This document shows, piece after piece, positions 9,654 through 17,873 of a stretch of DNA of 64,000 nt. Position 1 is the stretch's first letter, and every line of letters begins with the position of its first letter. Source of the stretch: an uncultured Parabacteroides sp. (GTDB lineage: Bacteria; Bacteroidota; Bacteroidia; Bacteroidales; Tannerellaceae); NCBI RefSeq assembly GCF_902493135.1, contig NZ_CABUOD010000023.1, positions 1 through 64,000 of the forward strand, given 5' to 3'. Below the pieces are notes generated by a model that saw only the letters and a list, made by a program, of their open reading frames with translations, had not been told where the DNA came from and made no database searches. A program made the translations under genes and the position numbers.

Positions 9654-9688
9654 TTGAAAGTTGAAAGTTTAAAATTGAAAGTTAAATA
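9654..9688. repeat. Heptamer tandem repeat in the dapB leader
   Basis: About five units of a 7-bp repeat of the form TTGAAAG/TTTAAAA run up to the dapB start codon. It lies in the 5' untranslated region, downstream of the -7 box. Confidence 0.6.
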
Positions 9689-9695
9689 TATAAGT

Positions 9696-10412
9696 ATGAA
9701 GATTGCACTTATCGGTTACGGAAAGATGGGAAAAACTATCGAACAGATAGCACTTGGCAGAGGACACCAGATCGTGTCTGTCGTAGATATCAATAACCCC
9801 GAGGAAATACACTCCGACAATTTCAAAAGTGCTGACGTCGCGATCGAGTTTACGACTCCTGCAACAGCATTCGACAATTATATGCAATGTTTTGCTGCTG
9901 GCGTTCCGGTTGTTTCCGGTACGACAGGCTGGCTCGACAAGATCGGACAGGTCAGAGAGATGTGCGAAAAAGAAGGTAAAACCTTTTTCTACGCTTCCAA
10001 CTTCAGTATCGGTGTGAACATATTCTTCGCCCTCAACAAATATCTGGCAAAGATTATGGATAATTTCCCCGCCTACGATATTAAAATGATGGAAACCCAT
10101 CATATCCATAAATTGGACGCTCCCAGCGGAACCGCTATCACACTAGCGGAAGGAATCCTTGAAAACGTGGACCGTAAGGACCGCTGGACTTTGGAAACGG
10201 CTGAGAAAGCAACCGATATTCCTATCCATGCCATTCGCGAAGGAGAAGTTCCGGGTATCCACGAAATCACTTACGAGTCGGATGTCGATATGATCAGTAT
10301 CAAGCACGATGCGAAGAGCCGTGCCGGATTTGCCTTGGGCGCCGTTATTGCCGCCGAATTTACCGCCGGAAAGAAAGGTTTCCTCGGAATGGACGATATG
10401 CTTAAATTCTAA
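9696..10412 (+). CDS. dapB: 4-hydroxy-tetrahydrodipicolinate reductase
   Basis: Catalyses the NAD(P)H-dependent reduction step after DapA in lysine and diaminopimelate synthesis, so it supplies cell-wall precursor. The N-terminal Rossmann motif is IALIGYGKMGK. The catalytic and substrate-binding segment is ETHHIHKLDAPSGTA, with the conserved His pair, Lys and SGT. GTTGW marks the cofactor-binding loop. The ATG at 9696 places the Rossmann strand at residue 2; the frame extends upstream to a TTG but this only reads through the heptamer repeat. At 238 residues it is slightly shorter than the E. coli enzyme, as usual for Bacteroidetes. It heads a plus-strand operon with two signal peptidase-type genes and a WbqC-like gene. 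Confidence 0.95.
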   Translation: MKIALIGYGKMGKTIEQIALGRGHQIVSVVDINNPEEIHSDNFKSADVAIEFTTPATAFDNYMQCFAAGVPVVSGTTGWLDKIGQVREMCEKEGKTFFYASNFSIGVNIFFALNKYLAKIMDNFPAYDIKMMETHHIHKLDAPSGTAITLAEGILENVDRKDRWTLETAEKATDIPIHAIREGEVPGIHEITYESDVDMISIKHDAKSRAGFALGAVIAAEFTAGKKGFLGMDDMLKF

Positions 10413-10428
10413 TTAATAACAGAAACAA

Positions 10429-11826
10429 ATGAAGAAGTTTTCCAAGAAACAATGGATTAAATTCAGCATAGCAGCCGTTCTCTACCTGCTTTTCACGCTT
10501 TGGATGCAGAATGCCTGGTTGCTGTTGGGCCTGATCGTCCTTGTCGATATTTTCCTGACCGGGTATATCCCCTGGGGAGCCTGGAAACGCACCAAGAACC
10601 CGCAGGTGCGCAATGTGTTGGAATGGGTGGATGATATCTTGTTTGCACTGGTTGCCGTCTATTTCATCAATATTTTTATTTTCCAGAACTATCAGATTCC
10701 CAGTTCATCCCTGGAGAAATCCTTGTTAGTGGGCGACTATCTGTTTGTCAGCAAGCTAAGTTATGGACCGCGCGTGCCGAACACGCCGGTCGCTTTCCCG
10801 CTGGTACAAAACACATTGCCGTTCTTCAACTGTAAGTCGTATCTGGACTGGCCGGAGTGGGACTACAAACGGGTGAAAGGCTTCGGCCATGTAAAACGGA
10901 ATGATATCGTCGTGTTCAACTTTCCTGCCGGCGATACGGTCGCACTGAAGGTCCAGAACCCGGATTATTACCACTTGGTAGAACAATACGGACGGGAAGC
11001 TATCCTGTTGAATAAAGCGGATTTCGGTGATGTGATCTACCGTCCTGTCGATAAACGCGAGAATTATGTCAAACGGTGTATCGGTATGCCAGGCGATACG
11101 ATTGAAATCCGGAACAATCAGGTCTATATCGATGGCGTTGCCGCCAAGAATCCGGAAAAAATGCAATTTAACTATTTCGTCGAGACGGACGGTTCCATGT
11201 TGAGTGAAGAGCAGTTCCGTTTGTTGGATGTCAGCAAAGCCGACCGTGTGTTGATCGACGGGAGCTATAACCCCCAATATATGTCTATGTTGAACATCCA
11301 GCCGAACGCCAACGGAAAGTATAACCCGGTTTACCATTTCCCGCTGACTCAAAAGACATTGGAGGTGGCTAAAAAACTTCCGGTCGTGAAACGTGTGGTT
11401 CTCGAACCGGACCCCGTAGGGGCCGATTCCTACTATCCGGTAGATTATCAGACCGGCTGGAGCCGTGACAATTACGGACCGCTATGGATTCCGAAGAAAG
11501 GAGCCACGATCCCGCTGACGGAGCGCAATATCGCTCTTTATAAACGTTGTATCGTCAACTACGAACATAATAAGCTGGAAGTGAAGGATGGCAAGGTCTA
11601 CATCAACGGCAAGCCGGAAACGACCTACACATTCAAATATGATTACTACTGGATGATGGGTGACAACCGCCATAACAGTGCCGATAGCCGTTCCTGGGGC
11701 TTCGTGCCGGAAGACCATGTCGTAGGTAAGCCGATCATGATCTGGCTCTCACTGGACAAGGATCGTAGCCTGTTCGACGGCGGTATCCGTTGGAACCGTA
11801 TGTTCCGCTGGGTGCATCCTGACTAA
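10429..11826 (+). CDS. lepB: Signal peptidase I (active form)
   Basis: Membrane serine protease of family S26 that removes signal peptides from Sec-exported proteins. Several N-terminal hydrophobic helices lie between residues 10 and 87. The catalytic Ser is Ser94 in QIPSSSLEKSLLVGD and the general base is Lys215 in YVKRCIGMPGD. The C-terminal box is MGDNRHNSADSR. Its 465 residues exceed the usual length because of a long insertion between the Ser and Lys boxes and another after PGDTIEI; this is common in Bacteroidales. It follows dapB by 16 nt and is followed by a paralogue that lacks the catalytic pair. Confidence 0.94.
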   Translation: MKKFSKKQWIKFSIAAVLYLLFTLWMQNAWLLLGLIVLVDIFLTGYIPWGAWKRTKNPQVRNVLEWVDDILFALVAVYFINIFIFQNYQIPSSSLEKSLLVGDYLFVSKLSYGPRVPNTPVAFPLVQNTLPFFNCKSYLDWPEWDYKRVKGFGHVKRNDIVVFNFPAGDTVALKVQNPDYYHLVEQYGREAILLNKADFGDVIYRPVDKRENYVKRCIGMPGDTIEIRNNQVYIDGVAAKNPEKMQFNYFVETDGSMLSEEQFRLLDVSKADRVLIDGSYNPQYMSMLNIQPNANGKYNPVYHFPLTQKTLEVAKKLPVVKRVVLEPDPVGADSYYPVDYQTGWSRDNYGPLWIPKKGATIPLTERNIALYKRCIVNYEHNKLEVKDGKVYINGKPETTYTFKYDYYWMMGDNRHNSADSRSWGFVPEDHVVGKPIMIWLSLDKDRSLFDGGIRWNRMFRWVHPD

Positions 11827-11836
11827 GCAAATCGCC

Positions 11837-12727
11837 ATGGGGGAAAAGGTGAATGATAATATGAACGGGACGGGCGACCGTGAAGGTCGCTCTTACGTGG
11901 GGTGGGTGGTAACGATCGTTATCGCCTTTCTCATTGTTATACCTGTCCGCCGTTTCTGTATCGAATCTTACCGGATCTCGACGAATGCGATGGAGGAGGC
12001 GTTGCACCAAGGCGACTATATCTTAGTGAATAAATTACCGCTCGATGGGAATCCGGGACGGAACAAAGTCGTGTTGTTTACCAGTCCGCTTCTGAAAGAC
12101 ACGGCGAGCAGCCCCTTGTTCCTGAGCCGTTGCATCGGTATGCCGGGCGACACGATCCTTGTAAGCAATGACGGATATGAGGTGAACGGGAAACTGTTGC
12201 CCCACTCCCCGCGCTCGCTCAATACCTATTTCATCACTCAGAAAGGAGCTGACGACTTCCTGAAAGTCTTGCAAAAGCTGAATATACCGGTGCGGAACTG
12301 GAAGAACGAGACATTCGGCTTTTCTTTCTCCCTGACTACCTTCGAAGAATATCAATTGCGTGAAGAACTGACGGAAGAGATGAACATTCATTTCATCCGG
12401 AACCAAGTCGCCCCGTACAAGCTGGTCGTCCCCCGTAAAGGCCGGGCATACCGCCTGGATGAAGCTGCCCTTACCGCCTGCAAGGAAGCGATACTGGCCG
12501 AGGCCGGAGAAAAGGCAGCTTTCCGTGATGGAAAACTATATTTAGATGGAAGGGAAACTACGTTTTTCTTCTTTGAACAGGATTATTACTGGATGCTCTC
12601 CGACAACGTAAACGAATCGGTCGATTCCCGCCACCTGGGCTTTATCCCGCGTGACCGTATCATCGGAAATGCCTGGTTCTGCTGGTTCAGCCGTGACAAA
12701 CAACGAATCTTTAAACCCGTAAACTGA
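11837..12727 (+). CDS. Signal peptidase I-like pseudoenzyme
   Basis: A shorter S26-family paralogue of the preceding gene, with one N-terminal membrane helix (about 20-37). The fold boxes are retained: QGDYILVNK, RCIGMPGDTI and LSDNVNESVDSRHLG. An ungapped alignment to the Ser box puts Ala51 (RISTNAMEEALHQGD) where the catalytic Ser should be. In the Lys box, Ser97 (LFLSRCIGMPGD) replaces the catalytic Lys. With both residues gone it should not cleave signal peptides by the normal mechanism. A chaperone or partner role for the active enzyme upstream (10 nt gap) is an inference. Its stop overlaps the next start by 1 nt. The reading frame is intact, so it is maintained and not decaying. Confidence 0.88.
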   Translation: MGEKVNDNMNGTGDREGRSYVGWVVTIVIAFLIVIPVRRFCIESYRISTNAMEEALHQGDYILVNKLPLDGNPGRNKVVLFTSPLLKDTASSPLFLSRCIGMPGDTILVSNDGYEVNGKLLPHSPRSLNTYFITQKGADDFLKVLQKLNIPVRNWKNETFGFSFSLTTFEEYQLREELTEEMNIHFIRNQVAPYKLVVPRKGRAYRLDEAALTACKEAILAEAGEKAAFRDGKLYLDGRETTFFFFEQDYYWMLSDNVNESVDSRHLGFIPRDRIIGNAWFCWFSRDKQRIFKPVN

Positions 12728-13362
12728 TGCAACCTGTCTATATTTCTACAACCTACCTGGGCCCTGTCCAGCAGTATTGCAAATTGTTCCAATATCCGGA
12801 AGTGCGCCTCGAAACAGCTGAAAACTATTTGAAGCAGACTTACCGGAATCGTTGTACCATTGCGGCTGCCAATGGGCCGTTAGCCTTGTCCGTCCCCATT
12901 GTAAAGCCGGAAACTTTGAAGTGCCCGACCAAAGACATCCGTATCTCCGATCATGGGAACTGGCGTCACCTGCATTGGAACGCTTTGGTCTCGGCTTATA
13001 ATATGAGTCCGTTTTTCGAATATTACGAAGAGGATTTCGCTCCTTTTTACGAGAAGAAGTATGAGTTCCTATTCGATTACAATGAGGAACTGCGCCGGTT
13101 GATCTGCCGCCTGCTCGACTTGCATCCGCATGTTATTTATACCGAAGAGTATCAACCCGAAGTTCCGAACGATTTCCGCGAGATCATCCGTCCGAAACAT
13201 GAAGGAGAGGATCCGTCCTTCTCTCCGAAACCTTATTACCAGGTTTTTCAGGACAAGCACGGATTCCTTCCGAATATGAGTATTGTGGATTTGCTGTTCA
13301 ATATGGGACCGGAAGGGCTGTTGGTGCTGAAGGATTCCATTGTGGCACCGGAACAGCCCTGA
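12727..13362 (+). CDS. WbqC-like family protein
   Basis: Matches the WbqC-like family (STTYLGPVQQYCKLF near the N-terminus; CTIAAANGPLALSVPI; ISDHGNWRHLHWNAL; YNMSPFFEYY). Some members lie in O-antigen clusters, but the biochemical role is not firmly known. No signal or membrane segment is visible. The start codon overlaps the stop of the signal peptidase paralogue (TGATG), so the genes are translationally coupled. It is the last gene of the dapB operon and ends 11 nt from the stop of the convergent antiporter gene. Confidence 0.85.
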   Translation: MQPVYISTTYLGPVQQYCKLFQYPEVRLETAENYLKQTYRNRCTIAAANGPLALSVPIVKPETLKCPTKDIRISDHGNWRHLHWNALVSAYNMSPFFEYYEEDFAPFYEKKYEFLFDYNEELRRLICRLLDLHPHVIYTEEYQPEVPNDFREIIRPKHEGEDPSFSPKPYYQVFQDKHGFLPNMSIVDLLFNMGPEGLLVLKDSIVAPEQP

Positions 13363-13373
13363 TCGAGGTTATG

Positions 13374-14891
13374 TCAATTCTTTTTCATTGTATAATCTTT
13401 CACCCCTAACGAATCGTATGCCTGTAACAGGGCTTCATCGTTATCGGAAATCATCAGGAGCTTGTCGTTTTCTTTCAGTTCCGTATTGCCTTTCGGAATG
13501 AAATAATGCCCGTCGCGTTTCACCATGACGGCAAGTGTATGGTCGGGCAAGGTGAGTTGCATCAGCTTGTTTCCGTGAGAAAGGACAGCCGGAGTGATGT
13601 CTATTTCACTCATGGCACTCTTGATATCTTCCGGCAATTCGATACCGAACACGTCTTTCCGTTCCGGCTCGTCGACAAGTCCGAGCCATTTGGCTGCTTG
13701 CGTTACGGTTGTTCCCTGTATCAATAGGGAAAGGATCGTAATGAAAAACACGATATTGAAGATCATGCCTCCGTGATCGACCCCGGCAATCCAGGGATAG
13801 GTCGCGAAGATGATCGGAACTGCTCCTCGAAGTCCCACCCACGATATATATAGTTTTCCTTTTGTCGTAAAGTTCTTAAACGGAAGCAAGCACAGGAAAA
13901 TCGTTGCCGGACGCGCTATCAGTATCATAAATACTCCCACCAACAGGCCGACCGGAGCGACAGGCAGCAACTCATGCGGGTTCACTAACAGGCCTAACGT
14001 AAGGAACATCACGATCTGCCACAACCAGGCAAAACCATCGAAGAATGTCCCCATGCTCTTTTTATGTACAATCTTGGCATTCCCTACGACCAGGCCGGCG
14101 ATATATACGGCCAGATAACCATTCCCCTTGCATAAGGTCGTAGCCGAGAAGGTGAAAAAGGCGGTTGTCAACAACAAGATCGGGTATAGCGATTCATTAT
14201 CCATATTGATCTTATTGATCATCAAGACGGCAAGCTTGCCCAACAGGAAACCGGCAATCGCACCGACCGACAATTGGATGACCAATTGCAGGACTGCCTC
14301 CTGGAGATTCATGCCTCCGACTTGTATATAGGCGATAATCAGCAAGGTAAGCATATACGCCATCGGGTCGTTGCTACCGCTTTCCAGTTCGAGGGTCGGA
14401 CGCAGGCGTTGTTTCAGATAAACGCCTTTGCTTCTAAGGATGGAAAAGACGGAGGCAGAGTCCGTAGACGACATCACCGCCGCCATCAGCATAGATTCTG
14501 CTACCGTAAGTGTTTCATAACCTGTAGACCACAAAAACACATAATAGATAAAACCTCCTGTTATAAGAGTCGTCAGCAAGACGCCTATTGTCGCAAGGAC
14601 AACCCCTTCCGTGGCTATCGGTTTGATCTCGGACATTTTCGTATCCATACCACCCGAAAACAGGATGATACTCAACGCCAACATACCTATAAATTGTGCC
14701 GCGCTGGGATTGCTGAACTGAATGCCCAAGCCGTCGCTACCGAACAGCATTCCGACCCCTAAAAAAAGAAGCAAGGCGGGAAGGCCGAAACGGAAACCGG
14801 CTTTACCGGCAATAATACTGAAGAAAAAAATAATCGAAGCAACCAACAGGATTGCTTCCGGATTCTCGAAGATTTGTAATTCGTGGAACAT
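13374..14891 (-). CDS. K+/H+ antiporter, CvrA/NhaP2 type
   Basis: A cation:proton antiporter (CPA1 type) with about 12 membrane helices over residues 10-400, followed by a cytoplasmic TrkA-C (RCK_C) domain near the C-terminus (MLTLPDHTLAVMVKRDGHYF, NDKLLMISDNDEAL). FGLPALLLFLGVGMLFGSDG and SSTDSASVFSILRS are characteristic membrane boxes; the Asp in the latter is expected to carry the ion exchange. Its job is probably potassium or sodium extrusion and cell-volume control. It is monocistronic, convergent with the dapB operon and divergent from the transglutaminase-like gene. Confidence 0.92.
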   Translation of the reverse strand: MFHELQIFENPEAILLVASIIFFFSIIAGKAGFRFGLPALLLFLGVGMLFGSDGLGIQFSNPSAAQFIGMLALSIILFSGGMDTKMSEIKPIATEGVVLATIGVLLTTLITGGFIYYVFLWSTGYETLTVAESMLMAAVMSSTDSASVFSILRSKGVYLKQRLRPTLELESGSNDPMAYMLTLLIIAYIQVGGMNLQEAVLQLVIQLSVGAIAGFLLGKLAVLMINKINMDNESLYPILLLTTAFFTFSATTLCKGNGYLAVYIAGLVVGNAKIVHKKSMGTFFDGFAWLWQIVMFLTLGLLVNPHELLPVAPVGLLVGVFMILIARPATIFLCLLPFKNFTTKGKLYISWVGLRGAVPIIFATYPWIAGVDHGGMIFNIVFFITILSLLIQGTTVTQAAKWLGLVDEPERKDVFGIELPEDIKSAMSEIDITPAVLSHGNKLMQLTLPDHTLAVMVKRDGHYFIPKGNTELKENDKLLMISDNDEALLQAYDSLGVKDYTMKKN

Positions 14892-15009
14892 AGGCTACTA
14901 ACGGTTTACTCTATAATTTGTCACTTCAAAGTAAAGAAAAAATAACGATATGCACAACAGCTTAACACTTAAAAGACAGGGTTATCTACTGACTAATAAA
15001 TATATTCCG

Positions 15010-15017
15010 TATATTTG
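15010..15017 (+). promoter_or_regulatory. Candidate -7 box for the transglutaminase-like gene
   Basis: TATATTTG lies 20 nt before the chosen ATG at 15037. This supports that start over the longer frame beginning at 14950, which the box would interrupt. No clear -33 TTG. Confidence 0.45.
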
Positions 15018-15036
15018 TGCTGATAAAATTAACGCT

Positions 15037-17694
15037 ATGATTAAAACAAATCTATTCCTACTATTGTTCGTTCTCCTCGCGGGAACTTCATGCAATAGAC
15101 AGCAACATTTCATTTCGGACGACACGTTTCGCGCCGAAGTGGAGAAGGATTTCCGGGCAAAGCAGGCTGCTCTGCCGGATGGAGACCTTTTTTCAGTCTT
15201 TAACCAAAAGATGACGCCCGACGAAAAGGAGGCGCTGACTTTCTTGTATGCCTATATGCCGATCGGGGATATCACGGATTATGACGGGCAATTGTATCTC
15301 GACAATATCCGCAGCTCGTTCCGCGCACGGGTGGAAATGCCTTGGGGAGACAGCATACCGGAAGATATCTTCCGCCATTTTGTTCTTCCCGTACGTGTCA
15401 ACAATGAAAATCTGGACGAGAGTCGTATGGTCTTTTATGAAGAGTTGAAAGACCGGGTGAAAGGCCTTTCCCTTTATGACGCCGTGTTGGAAGTAAACCA
15501 TTGGTGTCACGAGAAAGTGATCTATACACCGTCGGATGCCCGGACAAGCTCGCCGTTGGCATCTGTGAAGACTGCTTACGGGCGTTGTGGCGAAGAGTCG
15601 ACGTTTACCGTAGCCGCCCTCCGTTCGGTCGGCATACCGGCTCGCCAGGTCTATACGCCGCGTTGGGCGCATACCGACGACAACCATGCCTGGGTGGAAG
15701 CCTGGGTAAACGGCAAATGGTATTTCCTCGGAGCCTGCGAACCGGAACCGGTACTCAACTTGGGATGGTTCAACGGACCGGCTTATCGCGGTATGTTGAT
15801 GCACACGAAGGTATTCGGCAAATATAACGGACCGGAAGAGGTCATGGACGTAACCGACGGCTATACCGAGATCAACGTGATCGACAATTATGCCCCGACC
15901 GCCAAAGCGACGATCACCGTTGTGGATGAAAACGGCCGGCCGACAGCCGGAGCCGATGTCGAGTTCAAGATATACAACTACGCCGAGTTCTACTCCGTAG
16001 CCAATAAGAAAACGGATGCCGAAGGGAAGGCTTTCCTTTCCGCCGGTAAAGGCGACATGCTGGTATGGGCGACCAAAGACGGCAAGTTCGGATACGGCAA
16101 GGTGTCGTTCGGCAAAGACAACAATGTCACGATCACCCTCGATAAGAAACCTGGCGACATCGAAACCGTCACACTCGACGTCATTCCTCCGGTAGACGGC
16201 TCCATTGCCGCCGAAGTGACGGATGAACAGAAAGAGGCCAACGCCAAGCGCCTCCATGAAGAAGACGTGATCCGTAATAAATATGTAGCTACTTTTTATA
16301 CGGAAGAGAAGGCGAAAGAGCTTGCCAAAGAATTAGGTATCGACCCGCTGAAAACAGCCGATTTCATGATCGGCAGCCGGGGAAACTGGCGTGAGATCGA
16401 GCAGTTCCTTCGCGAGACGCCCGCCGACAAACGCCCGATGGCGATGGACTTGTTGAATGTCATCTCCGCTAAGGATTTGCGCGATACGCCTGCTTCCGTA
16501 TTGGCGGACCATCTGAACAATGCCCAAGCGGTACAAAGTTCCCTGTTCACCGAATATATCCTCAATCCGCGTGTGGCAAACGAATTCCTGACACCTTACA
16601 GGAAGTTCTTCGCCGCCAGTGTCGATCCGGTATTGGTGAAGAAGGCTAAAGCCGATCCGCAATTAATTGTTGACTGGGTGAAGGAAAATATCAGTATCAA
16701 TGACAGCCTGAATCCGCAACGCATTCCGATTATGCCGATGGGCGTATGGAAATCGCGCGTGGCCGACAAAGGTTCCCGCAACATATTCTTTGTTGCCGTA
16801 TGTCGTAGCTTAGGCATTCCGGCACGAATCGAACCTGTGGCGGGAAAAGTGCAATATGCGAAAGGCTTGAACTGGGTGGATGTGGATTTCGAAGCCGCCG
16901 AGCAGATGGTTGCCAAGCAAGGCAAAGTCATTGCCTCCTACCTGCCGATCAAGGCGTTGCAGGATCCGAAATACTACAGCCATTTCACAATTGCCAAAGT
17001 ATTGCCGACCGGCAAGCTACAGACGCTTAACTTCGAGTCGGGCGATGTCGACATGGGCGGTGGCGACACTTGGAGCGCTCTATTGAAAAAGCCGCTTCCG
17101 ATGGATGAAGGCCATTATGTGCTGGTAACCGGTACACGTATGGCGAACGGTAGCGTACTGGCTGAAATATCCTTCTTCAATGTGGAACCCGGCAAGACAA
17201 GCAATATCAAACTGGAAATGCGTGAAAGCGAAGATGATGTGCAGGTAATCGGCAATTTCAACTCCGAAAACAAGTTCAAACGGGCCGATAACGGCGAAGA
17301 AACAAGTCTGTTGGCTACTACCGGACGCGGCTATTACATCGTTGCCATCCTTGGGGCACGCCAGGAACCGACCAACCACGCCATGCGTGACATCGCCGCC
17401 GTAAAGAAGGACCTCGAAGAATGGGGGCGCGGCATGGTCTTGCTGTTTCCCGATGAAAAGGGTTTTCAGAACTTCGATCCGAAAGAGTTCGGAGAGTTGC
17501 CAAGTACCATCACCTACGGTATAGATATCGATAAAACGATCCAGAAAGAAATTGCCGCGGCTATGAAGTTGCAGAATGCCAATACACTTCCCATCTTCAT
17601 TATCGCCGACACTTTCAACCGCGTCGTTTTCGTTTCACAAGGCTACACGATCGGCTTGGGAGACCAGTTGATGAAGGTGATACATAAGTTATAA
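15037..17694 (+). CDS. Transglutaminase-like lipoprotein with thioredoxin-like end
   Basis: A large envelope lipoprotein (lipobox LAGTSC). Residues about 140-245 form a transglutaminase-like cysteine protease fold with Cys184 (GRCGEES) and His217 (NHAWVEAW); the third member aligns as Glu235 (GACEPEP) instead of Asp. A carboxypeptidase-regulatory-like beta domain follows (TVVDENGRPTAGADVEFKIY). A second, degenerate transglutaminase-like unit appears near residues 540-640 (NIFFVAVCRSLGIPARIEP), with a Cys but no matching His. The C-terminal 130 residues look like a thioredoxin-type fold (GRGYYIVAILGARQEP, NTLPIFIIADTFNRVVFVSQ) without a CxxC pair. Substrate unknown. Start chosen at 15037 because it gives the lipoprotein leader. 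Confidence 0.85.
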   Translation: MIKTNLFLLLFVLLAGTSCNRQQHFISDDTFRAEVEKDFRAKQAALPDGDLFSVFNQKMTPDEKEALTFLYAYMPIGDITDYDGQLYLDNIRSSFRARVEMPWGDSIPEDIFRHFVLPVRVNNENLDESRMVFYEELKDRVKGLSLYDAVLEVNHWCHEKVIYTPSDARTSSPLASVKTAYGRCGEESTFTVAALRSVGIPARQVYTPRWAHTDDNHAWVEAWVNGKWYFLGACEPEPVLNLGWFNGPAYRGMLMHTKVFGKYNGPEEVMDVTDGYTEINVIDNYAPTAKATITVVDENGRPTAGADVEFKIYNYAEFYSVANKKTDAEGKAFLSAGKGDMLVWATKDGKFGYGKVSFGKDNNVTITLDKKPGDIETVTLDVIPPVDGSIAAEVTDEQKEANAKRLHEEDVIRNKYVATFYTEEKAKELAKELGIDPLKTADFMIGSRGNWREIEQFLRETPADKRPMAMDLLNVISAKDLRDTPASVLADHLNNAQAVQSSLFTEYILNPRVANEFLTPYRKFFAASVDPVLVKKAKADPQLIVDWVKENISINDSLNPQRIPIMPMGVWKSRVADKGSRNIFFVAVCRSLGIPARIEPVAGKVQYAKGLNWVDVDFEAAEQMVAKQGKVIASYLPIKALQDPKYYSHFTIAKVLPTGKLQTLNFESGDVDMGGGDTWSALLKKPLPMDEGHYVLVTGTRMANGSVLAEISFFNVEPGKTSNIKLEMRESEDDVQVIGNFNSENKFKRADNGEETSLLATTGRGYYIVAILGARQEPTNHAMRDIAAVKKDLEEWGRGMVLLFPDEKGFQNFDPKEFGELPSTITYGIDIDKTIQKEIAAAMKLQNANTLPIFIIADTFNRVVFVSQGYTIGLGDQLMKVIHKL

Positions 17695-17710
17695 GCTTTC
17701 GACAAAGAGG

Positions 17711-17843
17711 GTGTCAAAAAACAACTTACTAATAGACATAATTTAGGCACGGATTTCACGGATTTACACGGATGAGTTTATTTTCTTTCCGTGTTTTCCG
17801 TGAAATCCGTGCCTAAAAGATCGTGATGTAGGTGTTTTGACAC
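17711..17843. repeat. 133-bp nested inverted repeat, possible MITE or bidirectional terminator
   Basis: Outer arms GTGTCAAAA (17711-17719) and TTTTGACAC (17835-17843) enclose a perfect 21-bp inverted repeat (17742-17762 with 17797-17817) and an inner ACACGGA/TCCGTGT pair. The left arm contains three near-tandem CACGGATTT units. The element sits between two convergent gene ends (17694 and 17874). Folding as RNA on either strand would give a long stem able to stop transcription. The layered terminal repeats also fit a non-autonomous mobile element. No gene is encoded. Confidence 0.75.
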
Positions 17844-17873
17844 ACTTTCTTTATATATGATTAGGAAAAGCTT

